Of a stretch of 64,000 bases of DNA, positions 36,601-44,230 are shown piece by piece; within the stretch, counting starts at the first letter, position 1, and every line of letters begins with the position of its first letter. Source of the stretch: an uncultured Clostridia bacterium (GTDB lineage Bacteria > Bacillota > Clostridia > UBA1381); assembly GCA_947591315.1 (NCBI GenBank), contig CANQDD010000002.1, positions 89,814 through 153,813 on the forward strand. The letters run 5' to 3'. The notes beneath the pieces are model-generated. The model was not told the DNA's origin, ran no database searches, and saw only the letters and a list, made by a program, of their open reading frames with translations. The translations under genes and the position numbers were made by a program.

Positions 36601-38115
36601 CTCCTCCAAATCAAAGCGGTGATAGCCGCCGTACTCATACGTCTTTTTACCGCTTGCCAAAGGCTTTCCGTCGGTCGGGGATGTGCTTTCGTCGCTGAGC
36701 AGATACATCTCGAAGGTTGTTTCCGTCCCCGGAAGCTCCGTGTAAAACGTCAATGTTTTCGCAATCATATCAACGTCTTCGTTTTGAAATGTATTCGCCA
36801 TGGATGCCGGTTTGTCAAAGACAATGCGCGAATAGTGCTCGCTGACAACAGGCATATAATCATACTTAAAGCCGAAGTACCCGCTTGCGTCCTCGTCGGG
36901 GGTGACGTCAAAATCAAGCGCCTCTACGCATTGTATGGTATGGTCGTAATACGAGATATAGAAATATCCGTGGTCACCCCAATCCTCTTTATTCGGAAAT
37001 TCACTCTCATCACTGCCCCAGCTGTTCTTTACTATCCACGCTCCGTCTCCCGGAGGCGTCTCAAAGAATTTTTCCTTCGGGAAACTGTCGTCCCAGCCGA
37101 CTATCGTGACGGCGTGGTTTGTCCCTTCGCCGTTTTTACTGTCCTCGATATGACTCAGCGGCACATAATGCGCCCATGCAGCGGGATTGATATAGTGGTG
37201 TTCGCCTTTCTCATCCGCTGTTGATGCGTCAGCCGCAAAGCCGATACTTACAGGACGTCCCTTCATAAGCTGCTCTTTTATCGCGTCCGTTCCGGCTTGA
37301 TTGTATTCATATTTATATTTTCCTTCAGTCTCGTCGTATACGAATTGAGCCGGAGACGGGAGCAGAAAGCTTTCCTCGAGCGGATATACCTCTCCGAAAC
37401 GATCTTCCTCATCGAGACTCCAGTCGTCCTCGTGGCTGTAGATATATGGCTCATATCCTTCTCCTTGCTCCCATGACGTTATGCCTTTTTCGGGATTTAA
37501 GTATATTATATTGCCTTCCTTGCCGCGGTAAGGAAACAGGTACTCCGGCGCGGGACCTATTCCCGCCGAGTATGCGGACGTAGCGGTTGTGATACCGTGT
37601 CCGAAATTAAATCTGTCGCCGCTTTTTATATCGGGATCGGTAAAGTATATTCCCTCACCGCCTTGATCGCCGTCGTCCTCGGGGAGAGCCACATCCGCGA
37701 ACCACGCGAGATGATGCTCGGATAAATCCATCTCCCATGACTTTGTGTTATTCCATTCATCATACGACATTCCGAGATCCGTCAAAATACTTGTCTCAGC
37801 CGCAGCCGTTGCCGCAAATCCCCAGCATGCGCCGAAGTAGCCCTGATCTTTTACGGGTGTGACATAATTCTTTGCCCCGTTTCCGTCAAGATCCGCGCTG
37901 CGCAAATCGAACTTTTCGGGATATTCGGAATTTTCGTTATTTGACGCGAGACTGATGTCCTGCGGCGGGTTGTAGAAATATTTTTGGCTCGCAATAAGTC
38001 TTTTCGCCGCTCTCTCCGCCGCGCTGTCAGACAAAGGCTCGGCAAACGCCGGTATTGACGCCGTAAGCATGGCTGCCGAGAGCGCCGCTGACAGAATTTT
38101 TTTCAAAAGCTTCAT
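33634..38115 (-). CDS. Secreted papain-like C1A cysteine protease with repeated beta-helix region
   Basis: This 1493-aa protein has a signal peptide (about 1-25) and a C1A peptidase domain (about 65-400). The latter has PVKDQGYFGACWGF (catalytic Cys97), NHAVTIVGWDD (His near 333) and KNSWGSDE (Asn near 364). A lectin-like C-terminal extension of the protease follows. The second half (about 690-1400) holds two related blocks of short beta-strand repeats with GDLTLDIDGALTV- and NGGITLENNSSITV-like lines, resembling the carbohydrate-binding DUF4353/Cthe_2159 beta-helix. The C-terminus is the module ending KVMLWGSMKNIYPL. AAAGGA precedes the ATG. A surface protease that also binds glycan is likely. 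Confidence 0.9.
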   Translation of the reverse strand: MKLLKKILSAALSAAMLTASIPAFAEPLSDSAAERAAKRLIASQKYFYNPPQDISLASNNENSEYPEKFDLRSADLDGNGAKNYVTPVKDQGYFGACWGFAATAAAETSILTDLGMSYDEWNNTKSWEMDLSEHHLAWFADVALPEDDGDQGGEGIYFTDPDIKSGDRFNFGHGITTATSAYSAGIGPAPEYLFPYRGKEGNIIYLNPEKGITSWEQGEGYEPYIYSHEDDWSLDEEDRFGEVYPLEESFLLPSPAQFVYDETEGKYKYEYNQAGTDAIKEQLMKGRPVSIGFAADASTADEKGEHHYINPAAWAHYVPLSHIEDSKNGEGTNHAVTIVGWDDSFPKEKFFETPPGDGAWIVKNSWGSDESEFPNKEDWGDHGYFYISYYDHTIQCVEALDFDVTPDEDASGYFGFKYDYMPVVSEHYSRIVFDKPASMANTFQNEDVDMIAKTLTFYTELPGTETTFEMYLLSDESTSPTDGKPLASGKKTYEYGGYHRFDLEEPVYIPANAKFSVVVTNKTAEGKYEITDQEYKSELYARADAAICNSTSQYAKGVVNKGESFIKTTGENNETEWADWSDTIALNDETSETCLKDIGFMDKLEETEAALEAYKTVDDEDHKSQWQQKSSELDAILTAIMDGNTKDLGIEDAESFSDAALWATDNFPITVIADAAERDHILYYDSATSQLYSKMDYDTKEFSEPVKFPGAICEGNTLTLTSDFQFATTAKDGLFIDGNTTLYVPEGEYPSIVSAADGFKGDDTLNEYTGIFAADGSTIDIDGELTVRSGTGTDASSRAILSDGNLKITGDGSLIAVSGNTEHDETAEPVRADSIGIYVYGDLDISVAKARFSGGSAHGASYGIVTDEEHSVTIDKGASVTAQSSENRGEGEFYDQFYSYACATSYLTVKNNSHFTASATGGKENYSCGLIMICGDARGDGKIYNGGITLENNSSITVNADGSERSVGMSYYPNAFLPVEMDSTCKFTAEGTTKASGADLVGVTAMSQEGEILAYISGKDGLTNSYVDTDGNIAKHIEFKNTADVSEGDKILYFDGETGTLYSKYDFHTGEKSEPVTVSGASCEQNKLTLTSKFRFVTSHEDGLYLSAGSTLHVPEGEYPYIQSAAAGFTRTDASICASGISVAGDLTLDIDGALTVIAGDAVNADSFGVACEGNLKITGKGTLNAFGGNASYDESVQDGQTGSDGILAYKNIDISNAEVNAYGGDAYEDSKGIETWENGSLTISGGAQVKAEGGSSTDTTFKSAGIGCDVGELVIKDNSSLTALSVRDKGVIHVGLRLNGDFTDDDGTIYKGRIKLENNSSLTVRADNSTNDYAIYLLDGPFEGAIKTEMDDSCTFTSDGDAGGFACLTGVTAISEGEVVTFDGDKWGCYLDADGHAAKKLSFYPNSAFNITYENNAAAVTAPEGNYTVIFAAYDNGALADVKIKEVNVGAEKAASVPMPEGFNADGKAVKVMLWGSMKNIYPLCSDAERAE

Positions 38116-38186
38116 AAATTATCACATTCCTTTCCGAAACGGTATTTTATAGAGTTATATATTTTCGCTTATCCTTTAAGACATTT

Positions 38187-39863
38187 TTATCCGCCGTTCA
38201 GCGGCACGGGGTTGACGCCCATCATGACTGCGATGCCGAATACCATCACCACAACGAGACAGTATATCGCGCAGGGGATGATGTTGCTGCGTATAAGTTT
38301 GCCCTCGCTTCCCACGGTGCCGGTGGTAGCGCACGCGGAGACCACGTTGTTTACGCAAATCATATTTCCAATAGCGCCGCCGTTATTCTGCAAAGCCACG
38401 ATAAAGACCTGCGGCAGAGCCACCAAAGTGGCGGTCTCAAATTGCAGAGATGTGAACAGTGTGTTGGACACAGTGTTGGAGCCTGACATAAAAGCGCCCA
38501 GCACGCCGATAAGAGGAGCCACGGCAAGGTAAACCCGACCGGCAACGTCAGCCATTCCGCGCGCCATGACGTACAACATGGAGCCGTCCATGGCGTCGGG
38601 CACTGAAACGTTTGTGTAGCGGAATATATTGACCGTGGCAATGCCGAACAGCAGAGCAACGGCAGCCCCGGATACCTGCTTGCCTGTGTCAGCCCACGCG
38701 CCCTTGACGACTTCGCCGCTCATGCGGTGAATTGCAACTGTAATCAGAGCCACGATAATAAACACAATGCCCGGGCTCCACAGAATAGCATAGTTCCAGT
38801 TCTGACCCAGGATGATACCGCTTGTACCGCTGCCGACGGTAAAGTTCTTCATGGCGTTCGCCCAGTCCATGCCCACGTTCTGGCACACACGGGTGATAAC
38901 CAGAACAGCTACGATGATAATGTATGGAATCCACGCCTTTACCAGAGACATATCGCTTATCTTGGGATCGGGTACTTCGGTAGTGGACAGCCAGCTCGCG
39001 TTCCACTCGGACTTGTCGGCAAATGTCCATACTTCCTTTGGCTGAAGGAATCCCACCTTGGCGGTGAACAGAGAAACGAACAACGTCACGATTGCCGCCA
39101 CCAGCGATACCAGCTCGGGGCCGATAAAGCGCGCGATGAGCACGTACAGAATGTCGAACACGGACACGATGAAGATAATATAGGGAATGACGGGCAGAGC
39201 GTCTTTAAAGGACTTGTTCTTGCCGAACAGCTTTACAAGCACGCATACACCCACAAATACGATTATAAACGCACCGATTGCCATAGAAACGGCAGACCAG
39301 AAGGTCAGGGACATCTTCCATGCCTCGGGATCCGCTCCGCCCGCAATCACCGCGTCGCGCACGGTGGTAAAAGCGGTGTTGGTGGGGGTACCCACAGCGC
39401 CGAAGCACACGGGTACGGAGTTGTATATAAGCGCCACCGCGGCGGCAGCCAACGGTGGAAAGCCCACGCTGATAAGCAGCGGAGCCGCCAGTGCGGCGGG
39501 AGTGCCGAATCCGGCGGCACCCTCGATGAACGCGCCGAACACGAAGCCGATTATGATGGCTTTGATACGCGCGTCGGGAGTGATGCCGTTGAACATTCGA
39601 TTGATTGCCGACATTGCGCCGGAGCGCTTTAAGGTGTTCATAATAAGGATAGCGCCGAATATGATGCAAAGCGTTTCGACAGCGCTCAGAAAGCCGGTGA
39701 TTGTGTAGGCTGCCATATCCATGAAATTCATTTTCCAAATGACAAACGCGATAACGCAGGACAAAAGCCACGTCAGCGGCAGAGTGAGCTTAGCGGGACG
39801 GTTGAAGACCACCATCAGCACAACGGTAAATATCAGCGGTATAAATGCGAACAGTGCGTACAT
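38187..39863 (-). CDS. lctP: L-lactate permease, LctP/LldP family
   Basis: This 558-aa polytopic membrane protein imports or exchanges lactate (or glycolate) with protons. It has about a dozen transmembrane segments and the family's conserved region [20 protein letters not shown] (about 108-127), plus a late [10 protein letters not shown] segment. AAGGAGG lies seven bases before the ATG. No lactate dehydrogenase or lut genes are adjacent. It has its own promoter and may serve lactate uptake or efflux. Confidence 0.94.
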   Translation of the reverse strand: MYALFAFIPLIFTVVLMVVFNRPAKLTLPLTWLLSCVIAFVIWKMNFMDMAAYTITGFLSAVETLCIIFGAILIMNTLKRSGAMSAINRMFNGITPDARIKAIIIGFVFGAFIEGAAGFGTPAALAAPLLISVGFPPLAAAAVALIYNSVPVCFGAVGTPTNTAFTTVRDAVIAGGADPEAWKMSLTFWSAVSMAIGAFIIVFVGVCVLVKLFGKNKSFKDALPVIPYIIFIVSVFDILYVLIARFIGPELVSLVAAIVTLFVSLFTAKVGFLQPKEVWTFADKSEWNASWLSTTEVPDPKISDMSLVKAWIPYIIIVAVLVITRVCQNVGMDWANAMKNFTVGSGTSGIILGQNWNYAILWSPGIVFIIVALITVAIHRMSGEVVKGAWADTGKQVSGAAVALLFGIATVNIFRYTNVSVPDAMDGSMLYVMARGMADVAGRVYLAVAPLIGVLGAFMSGSNTVSNTLFTSLQFETATLVALPQVFIVALQNNGGAIGNMICVNNVVSACATTGTVGSEGKLIRSNIIPCAIYCLVVVMVFGIAVMMGVNPVPLNGG

Positions 39864-39906
39864 ATTTTATCCTCCTTGTCAAATTTACCGAAAATCATAT
39901 CAATTT

Positions 39907-39935
39907 ATTTTACCATACATTGAACGATAAAACAA
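39907..39935 (-). promoter_or_regulatory. Promoter of lctP with nearby palindrome
   Basis: TTGTTT (39930-39935) and TAAAAT (39907-39912) have a 17-base spacer. A perfect palindrome GCGTTTACGC (39939-39948) lies just upstream of the -35 box and may be an operator. Confidence 0.6.
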
Positions 39936-40064
39936 TCTGCGTTTACGCTGCAAATAAAGCATTTTACGCTGTTTTATTGCATTTTCTTACGGGATAATTG
40001 ACAATAAAAAAGCAGCCGCATACGAGCACTATGCCGATACGGCTTTCAGTCCATTGGCGGCAGT

Positions 40065-40195
40065 CAGCAAAAGCGATCCCATTCCTCATGCCGCTTGCGG
40101 CGGTTCTGCTGCTCAATAGCTTACCGGCGCTTCTGCTCCAAATCCTTGCGGATAGATTTTCGGATATGCGGCGTATGTATTCGCGCAAATTTCAA
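40065..40195 (-). pseudogene. Second decayed copy of the relaxase-like tail
   Basis: A short minus-strand stretch reads HTPHIRKSIRKDLEQKRR then an in-frame stop, then AIEQQNRRKRHEEWDR. It is a degraded homologue of the fragment at 27760..28095. It has no start and contains stops. Confidence 0.55.
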
Positions 40196-40206
40196 TAGTG
40201 TCCGTC

Positions 40207-40475
40207 CTATATTAAGAGCGCCGCGTCCGCTTGCCCGACGTCGATAAAATGCACTTCCAAATCAGATGAGGTATATGCTTTCGGCTCAATGGTCGGCGCT
40301 TCGGTTTCTTCTGTTTCTGCGGTAGCTTCTCGGGGTGGGCTGACGGTGAAACAGCAGCTTCATCAGAGGGATAGGGAATTTCATTTTGCAGTTTGTCGGT
40401 ATTTAACGAACAACCGCATAATTCTAATATTATCAAAAGTCCTAAAAGCAATAGTACACTTAGTTTTCTTTTCAA
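40207..40475 (-). pseudogene. Frameshifted, truncated MBL-fold (ComEC-like) lipoprotein
   Basis: A start with a lipoprotein signal (MKRKLSVLLLLGLLIILELC, lipobox cysteine near 20) is followed by about 25 linker residues. A frameshift near 40340 then moves the sensible frame, which continues as EVHFIDVGQADAALLI and stops. That motif is the first strand of ComEC-type metallo-beta-lactamase domains, often carried on clostridial integrative elements. The rest of the domain is missing, so the gene is dead. Confidence 0.7.
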
Positions 40476-40590
40476 CGATTATTCCCACCTTTTAGTCTGT
40501 AACTTTGCAAAAGATATAGCATAAAGATATATGATTTAAGGTTTCACATTCTGGGGCAAGCAGTGCGTTCGTACACACAAACACTAAAAA

Positions 40591-40627
40591 ACGAGAATTT
40601 GCAATATTTGTCAAATTCTCGTTTTTG
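40591..40627. terminator. Hairpin terminator in mobile-element debris
   Basis: An 11-bp stem (ACGAGAATTTG / CAAATTCTCGT) followed by a T-run, with an A-run on the other side. Confidence 0.7.
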
Positions 40628-40683
40628 CTTGTTGGGGGTAATTCCCCAATCTCCAAGAACAAAGGCTTTCACCTTTGAGCCAC

Positions 40684-40707
40684 GCCCCGAAATAATGGGG
40701 CTTTTTT
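40684..40707 (+). terminator. Small hairpin terminator
   Basis: GCCCC, a short loop, GGGGC and then six T. It lies in the leader region of the recombinase remnant; 40628-40830 holds no gene that I can support. Confidence 0.6.
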
Positions 40708-40835
40708 ATTTTCAGCCCAAGTCGGCAGAAATATTTTTTAACTTTTTTCATCAAATACCCGTTCAAAACCCCGATTTCATTCCATATAAGTGAAGGGATA
40801 TTCCTCTCAAAATACAAATACAGAAGGACGGGACT

Positions 40836-41261
40836 ATGCAGATGAACGAGCAGCAAGACGAACAAAACATCAAGGTAACAATCCATATCCCCAAAAACGT
40901 GTCTGATGTCATCAGACAAACGAAGATCAATCAAATATATGATATTCTAAATTCAAAAATCAAAAAAGACACGATGTTACCCTTGAAACGGAAAGTCGAG
41001 TATGGTATAATTTACTTGAGTGAAAAATCGGCTTTCCAATACATAGTTGAATTATGGGAGGCTGATAAAATGAACAAAATAACTGCAATATATGTGCGCC
41101 GTTCGGTGAGCGACAAAGATAAGGGTAACAACTCGCTTTCGATTGACGCGCAAAATGTATTACGGTTATACTTCGGAGCGGCGAACAGTGAACGGAAAAA
41201 CAGGCTCGGTGCTTGTTCCGTCCGACAATGCTTTGGCAATTCGGCAGGCTTCAGTACATAA
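40836..41261 (+). CDS. Small mobile-element ORF fused in frame to the recombinase stub
   Basis: The frame opens at ATG 40836 after AGAAGGACGGG. The first roughly 78 codons encode a hydrophilic peptide (VTIHIPKNVSDVIRQTKINQ) like small proteins placed before serine recombinases on clostridial elements. It then runs without a stop into the recombinase start at 41070 in the same frame and ends in shifted sequence. The recombinase has its own promoter and ribosome site inside this frame, so the fusion is probably an accident of decay. Function unknown. Confidence 0.4.
   Translation: MQMNEQQDEQNIKVTIHIPKNVSDVIRQTKINQIYDILNSKIKKDTMLPLKRKVEYGIIYLSEKSAFQYIVELWEADKMNKITAIYVRRSVSDKDKGNNSLSIDAQNVLRLYFGAANSERKNRLGACSVRQCFGNSAGFST
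40983..41011 (+). promoter_or_regulatory. Promoter of the recombinase remnant
   Basis: TTGAAA (40983-40988) and TATAAT (41006-41011) with a 17-base spacer, 59 bases before the recombinase ATG. Confidence 0.65.
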
Positions 41262-41938
41262 AAGTCGGCTATCACGAAGGGCTGATAGACTCCGAAACAT
41301 GGCTTGTGGTGCAGGATAAAAAATCTCGCAACGCAAAATTTCCGAGCAACAAAACACATATCAATTCGTGGCTCACGGGTCTTGTAAAATGCGCACACTG
41401 CGGCAAAAGTCTTGCAATCAGTTACAGTTGGAACACTTCGCATACAAAGCAGTGGCGGTATTACATAGACAGAGGCGCGTACTACTACAACGGTTGTGTG
41501 AAGAAATGGTTAAAGATAAGACCTGATGAAGTTGAAACGGTAGTCTATGAAGCGATGAAAAATCGTCTCGCGAATTTGGTTATAGCAAAACATGAAGCAA
41601 ACAAACCCGATGTGGCTGAAACTTCCGTAAAAACGGATATTCTGCGGCTCGATGATGAAATCCGAAAGCTTCTCGACAAACTTGCCGACGCGGATACAAT
41701 CCTGTTCGATTATATCCAAAAGCGAGTATCAGATCTGCACAAAAAGAAGTCGGAACTGGAAGAAAAGCTGCGCTCTCACAGTCGGAAGCATAAAGAGATC
41801 GACACCAAACCGCTTGAAAATCCGTTGAAGGTATGGAACAGCTTATCAAACGAGGAAAAGCATTCGCTCGCCGTCGCAATGATTGATGTTATCTATATAT
41901 CCGATGAAAACAGGATAGATATACGATTTGGAATTTAA
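41070..41938 (+). pseudogene. Large serine recombinase, internally deleted
   Basis: The N-terminal 27 residues (MNKITAIYVRRSVSDKDKGN, with the start of the resolvase domain) sit behind GGGAGG. The frame then jumps, near 41160, to late sequence. From about 41260 the C-terminal part is intact: a recombinase domain end, a zinc ribbon (CAHCGKS ... GCVKKW) and a coiled coil typical of TnpX/large serine integrases. The catalytic serine region and most of the DNA-binding part are gone, so it cannot be active. It shows that an integrative element once sat here. Confidence 0.82.
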
Positions 41939-42052
41939 GAACACAGGTATAGTTACGGTGTGTATTCGGGCGTTCCTCCGTGAAATTCCGTGGTGTTCAA
42001 ACTATTTCTTTATCTATTGCCCTTGCAGGCAATGGAATTGTCAAAAAAATAG

Positions 42053-42081
42053 TTGACGAATCAAACAAACAGCAGTATAAT
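42053..42081 (+). promoter_or_regulatory. Promoter of the antisense RNA of toxin locus 2
   Basis: TTGACG (42053-42058) and TATAAT (42076-42081) with a 17-base spacer. Confidence 0.78.
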
Positions 42082-42087
42082 ATGTGT

Positions 42088-42187
42088 AAAGGAAAAGGCA
42101 AAACCTCAAACGGTTATGCCAAGAATAGATTATATTTTCAAGATAGCCCGAACTTGGTAGGTGGGGGCTATCTTACTTTTTGCGTAA
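42088..42187 (+). ncRNA. Predicted antisense RNA (type I antitoxin), locus 2
   Basis: About 100 nt run from the promoter to a hairpin (AAGATAGCCC ... GGGCTATCTT, then T-run, ending near 42182). There is no coding frame. Its 3' end overlaps, in antisense, the end of the 24-aa peptide gene at 42168..42242. Spacing and layout mirror locus 1 at 9.9 kb, though the sequences differ. The ends are estimates. Confidence 0.62.
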
Positions 42188-42242
42188 GTGTCAGCAAAAA
42201 TACAATCGTTAAAATTAAAATTCTAATTATGTACTTTCGCAT
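42168..42242 (-). CDS. Predicted type I toxin: 24-aa hydrophobic peptide
   Basis: The frame runs from ATG (42242) to TAG (42168) and is preceded by a near-perfect ribosome site, GAAGGAGGTGG, nine bases upstream. The peptide has a short basic start (MRKYIIR), one hydrophobic stretch (ILILTIVFLLTL) and a basic end (QKVR), as in small membrane toxins. It faces a predicted antisense RNA whose terminator overlaps its stop. It lies in the mobile-element debris just downstream of a decayed frame, so it may have been carried by that element. Confidence 0.6.
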   Translation of the reverse strand: MRKYIIRILILTIVFLLTLTQKVR

Positions 42243-42264
42243 AACAACCACCTCCTTCCTCGAC

Positions 42265-42423
42265 TTAACGTGTTGGAAGTTTTGGTGGCATAACCGCTCG
42301 GCGTTCCTCGGTGTAGGGAGTCGTCAGACGGAAAGAGAAACGTCCCTTTGCAATCACAAATTCCATAAAGCCTGTGTCCTCGTCCTCGGCGATCCGCTGC
42401 GGCAACGATACCTCCGCTTCGGT
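42265..42423 (-). pseudogene. C-terminal remnant of an unrecognised mobile-element gene
   Basis: A 52-codon minus-strand frame without a start reads sensibly (LPQRIAEDEDTGFMEFVIAK, then PYTEERRAVMPPKLPTR) and ends just before the ribosome site of the 24-aa peptide. It begins after an in-frame stop. It looks like the tail of a conserved conjugative-element protein, but I cannot name it. Confidence 0.45.
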
Positions 42424-42466
42424 TTATGACAGCCGGGGCATTTTGTTTATCTAAACCGAGAGAATA

Positions 42467-42553
42467 TTTTCCCTTAAATACGGAATAATATTAAGGGTAT
42501 TTTCTCGTAAGGGATTGACTTTTCCCTTAATATATGATATGATTTAAGGGAAA
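42467..42553 (+). promoter_or_regulatory. Fic promoter with two palindromic operators
   Basis: The promoter is TTGACT (42515-42520), 17 bases, TATGAT (42538-42543). A perfect inverted repeat TTTCCCTTAA (42521-42530) / TTAAGGGAAA (42544-42553) brackets the -10 box. A second, weaker pair of the same half-sites (42468-42477 and 42491-42499) lies upstream. The layout predicts repression, probably by the winged-helix part of the Fic protein itself. Confidence 0.78.
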
Positions 42554-42571
42554 TATGCGGAGGTGAAACAA

Positions 42572-43618
42572 ATGCGAGAGTTTAACTACTCGGCAATCAA
42601 AAGCCAAAAGTGGGATTCGGAAATCCTCAGCTTGATTGCTGCGATTTATAAAGAAGCCGGAAAGCAAGAACTGTATCTGAAGCAGCGTCCAGAAGAACTG
42701 GAAAAGCTGGTCGAGATTGCAAAGGTACAAAGTACGGAAGCCTCAAACGCCATTGAAGGTATTGTTACGACTAATACGCGCATACGACAGCTGGTCGAAG
42801 AAAAAACGACGCCAAAAAATCGTGACGAACAGGAAATCGCCGGATACCGCGATGTGCTGGGGCTGATCCATGAAAGTTTTGATGTAATTCCAATCACGCA
42901 GAATTACATTCTTCAACTTCATAAAATCCTGTACAGCCACATGAATAACCCAATGGCAGGCAGAACGAAAAACGTGCAAAATTATATTAGCGCAACTCAT
43001 CCAGACGGTCATGTGGAAATTCTGTTTACGCCACTGCCGCCATATGAGACGCCGGAGGCACTGGATAGAATCTGCACGGAATACAACCGGGTTACCGGAA
43101 ATATGGAAATAGAACCGCTTATTGCGATTCCTGTTTTTATTCACGACTTTCTTTGCATCCACCCATTCAACGACGGGAACGGCAGAATGAGCCGGCTGCT
43201 GACAACTCTACTTCTATACAGAAGCGGCTTCTATGTCGGAAAATATATTTCACTCGAAGCAAAGATCGCAAAGAATAAAGACTTATATTATGACGCGCTC
43301 GCTCAAGCACAAATTGGCTGGCACGAGGGCAAGGAGGATGCGGTTCCATTCATCAAATATCTACTTGGAACGATCCTTGCTGCTTATAAGGATTTTGAGG
43401 ATCGATTTGCCTTAGTAGAGACAAAACTTTCCGCGCTCGAAACGGTAAGACGTGCCGCGGCGAACAAGGTTGGTCGTTTTACAAAACAAGACATTCGGGA
43501 GCTGTGCCCCTCTCTCAGCGTCAGTTCCATAGAGGGCGCGCTGCGCAAACTTGTGGCTTCCGGCGAGCTGAAACGAGAAGGTTCCGGGAAGAATACTTGC
43601 TATTATAGAGTAAACTAA
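42572..43618 (+). CDS. fic: Fic family protein with C-terminal winged helix
   Basis: This 348-aa protein should transfer AMP (or another group) to target proteins. The Fic motif HPFNDGNGR (197-205) is complete. An N-terminal inhibitory motif SNAIEG (58-63, S/T-xxx-E-G/N) should hold the enzyme off (class II type). Residues about 285-348 form a winged-helix domain (FTKQDIRELCPSLSVSSIEG). The GTG at 42563 is inside the ribosome site GGAGGTG, so ATG 42572 is the start. It is intact among broken mobile genes and has an operator-bearing promoter. A role in stress, toxin-like control or element maintenance is possible; no antitoxin gene is adjacent, as the inhibitory motif is built in. Confidence 0.93.
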   Translation: MREFNYSAIKSQKWDSEILSLIAAIYKEAGKQELYLKQRPEELEKLVEIAKVQSTEASNAIEGIVTTNTRIRQLVEEKTTPKNRDEQEIAGYRDVLGLIHESFDVIPITQNYILQLHKILYSHMNNPMAGRTKNVQNYISATHPDGHVEILFTPLPPYETPEALDRICTEYNRVTGNMEIEPLIAIPVFIHDFLCIHPFNDGNGRMSRLLTTLLLYRSGFYVGKYISLEAKIAKNKDLYYDALAQAQIGWHEGKEDAVPFIKYLLGTILAAYKDFEDRFALVETKLSALETVRRAAANKVGRFTKQDIRELCPSLSVSSIEGALRKLVASGELKREGSGKNTCYYRVN

Positions 43619-43699
43619 TTCCCACAGCCATTCCGGTATTCCCTTAAAATGTAGTTAGAATTAAGGAAATGAATATATTGATAAGGTTAAGCATCTGTC

Positions 43700-43890
43700 A
43701 GAAATGATAGGTGCTTTTCTTTTACCATTTTCTGAAGGATGGTGATTCGGTAGTACGATTTCTTGTCGGAGCGGTAACGCTTGTGGTCTTGGAAGCTGAC
43801 GACGTTAAATATGATGTGATTGTGATAGTGGCCTTTGTCTGTATGAGTACAAAGTACATATTCATATTTATGATGACGCGGAATTGGTAG
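43700..43890 (-). pseudogene. Relaxase fragment
   Basis: About 50 codons match the catalytic core of MobA/MobL-type relaxases: HTDKGHYHNHIIFN (the three-histidine metal motif) and the following FQDHKRYRSDKKSYYRI. Both sides are lost: the upstream part joins RhuM-like sequence on the other strand, and the downstream part is replaced after about 20 residues. No start codon with a ribosome site is present. It is dead debris of a conjugative or mobilisable element. Confidence 0.75.
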
Positions 43891-43892
43891 AG

Positions 43893-44134
43893 TGTGCAAC
43901 TATTCGGAAATTCCGAATAGTTCAAAACAAGGGTTCCCGTCAAGTCAGCCGTGAAGTCAATCATTATAATTTGCAGGCTATTATTGCCGTTTGTTCCAAA
44001 GTGAACAATGAACGCGCCGTGCAGTTCAGAAAATGGGCGGGGCAGATAGTTCAGACAGGCTGTTTGTATCAGACTTTGACAAGTATTTGTCGGAGCTTAA
44101 AGAACGCACAAAGGTTCTTTCCGAAAACAAATAA
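43893..44134 (+). pseudogene. RhuM-like protein, internally deleted and frameshifted
   Basis: One plus-strand frame reads TIRKFRIVQNKGSRQVSREV and VNNERAVQFRKWAGQI, the conserved core of the RhuM/virulence-protein family. Near 44040 the sensible frame shifts and continues as DRLFVSDFDKYLSELKERTK to a TAA at 44134. Both ends of the usual roughly 330-aa protein are missing. The role of the family is poorly known; here the gene is non-functional. Confidence 0.7.
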
Positions 44135-44192
44135 TAAAAAAATAAAGGCATTATCACGCAAAACGGAGATAACGCCTTTAATATACAAAGCA

Positions 44193-44219
44193 CTGCCGCG
44201 GAGCAAAACTCCGCGGCAG
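44193..44219 (-). terminator. Hairpin after the HAD gene
   Basis: A perfect 11-bp GC-rich stem (CTGCCGCGGAG / CTCCGCGGCAG) with a 5-base loop, 12 bases beyond the stop of the HAD gene. Confidence 0.75.
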
Positions 44220-44230
44220 CTATCTTTATC

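Noticed and set aside
36076..37224. 382-codon plus-strand frame
   Set aside because: It lies wholly opposite the C1 protease gene, which has catalytic motifs and a signal peptide; the shadow has none.
38727..39632. 301-codon plus-strand frame opposite lctP
   Set aside because: A low-complexity His/Gly/Asn-rich product antisense to a clear permease gene.
40500..40830. Possible tRNA or coding frame (40563-40793) before the recombinase stub
   Set aside because: The region holds two hairpin terminators and no cloverleaf; the frame runs through both hairpins and has no ribosome site.
41980..42429. 149-codon plus-strand frame
   Set aside because: It overlaps the antisense RNA, the 24-aa peptide gene and a decayed minus-strand gene; the product shows no protein-like pattern.
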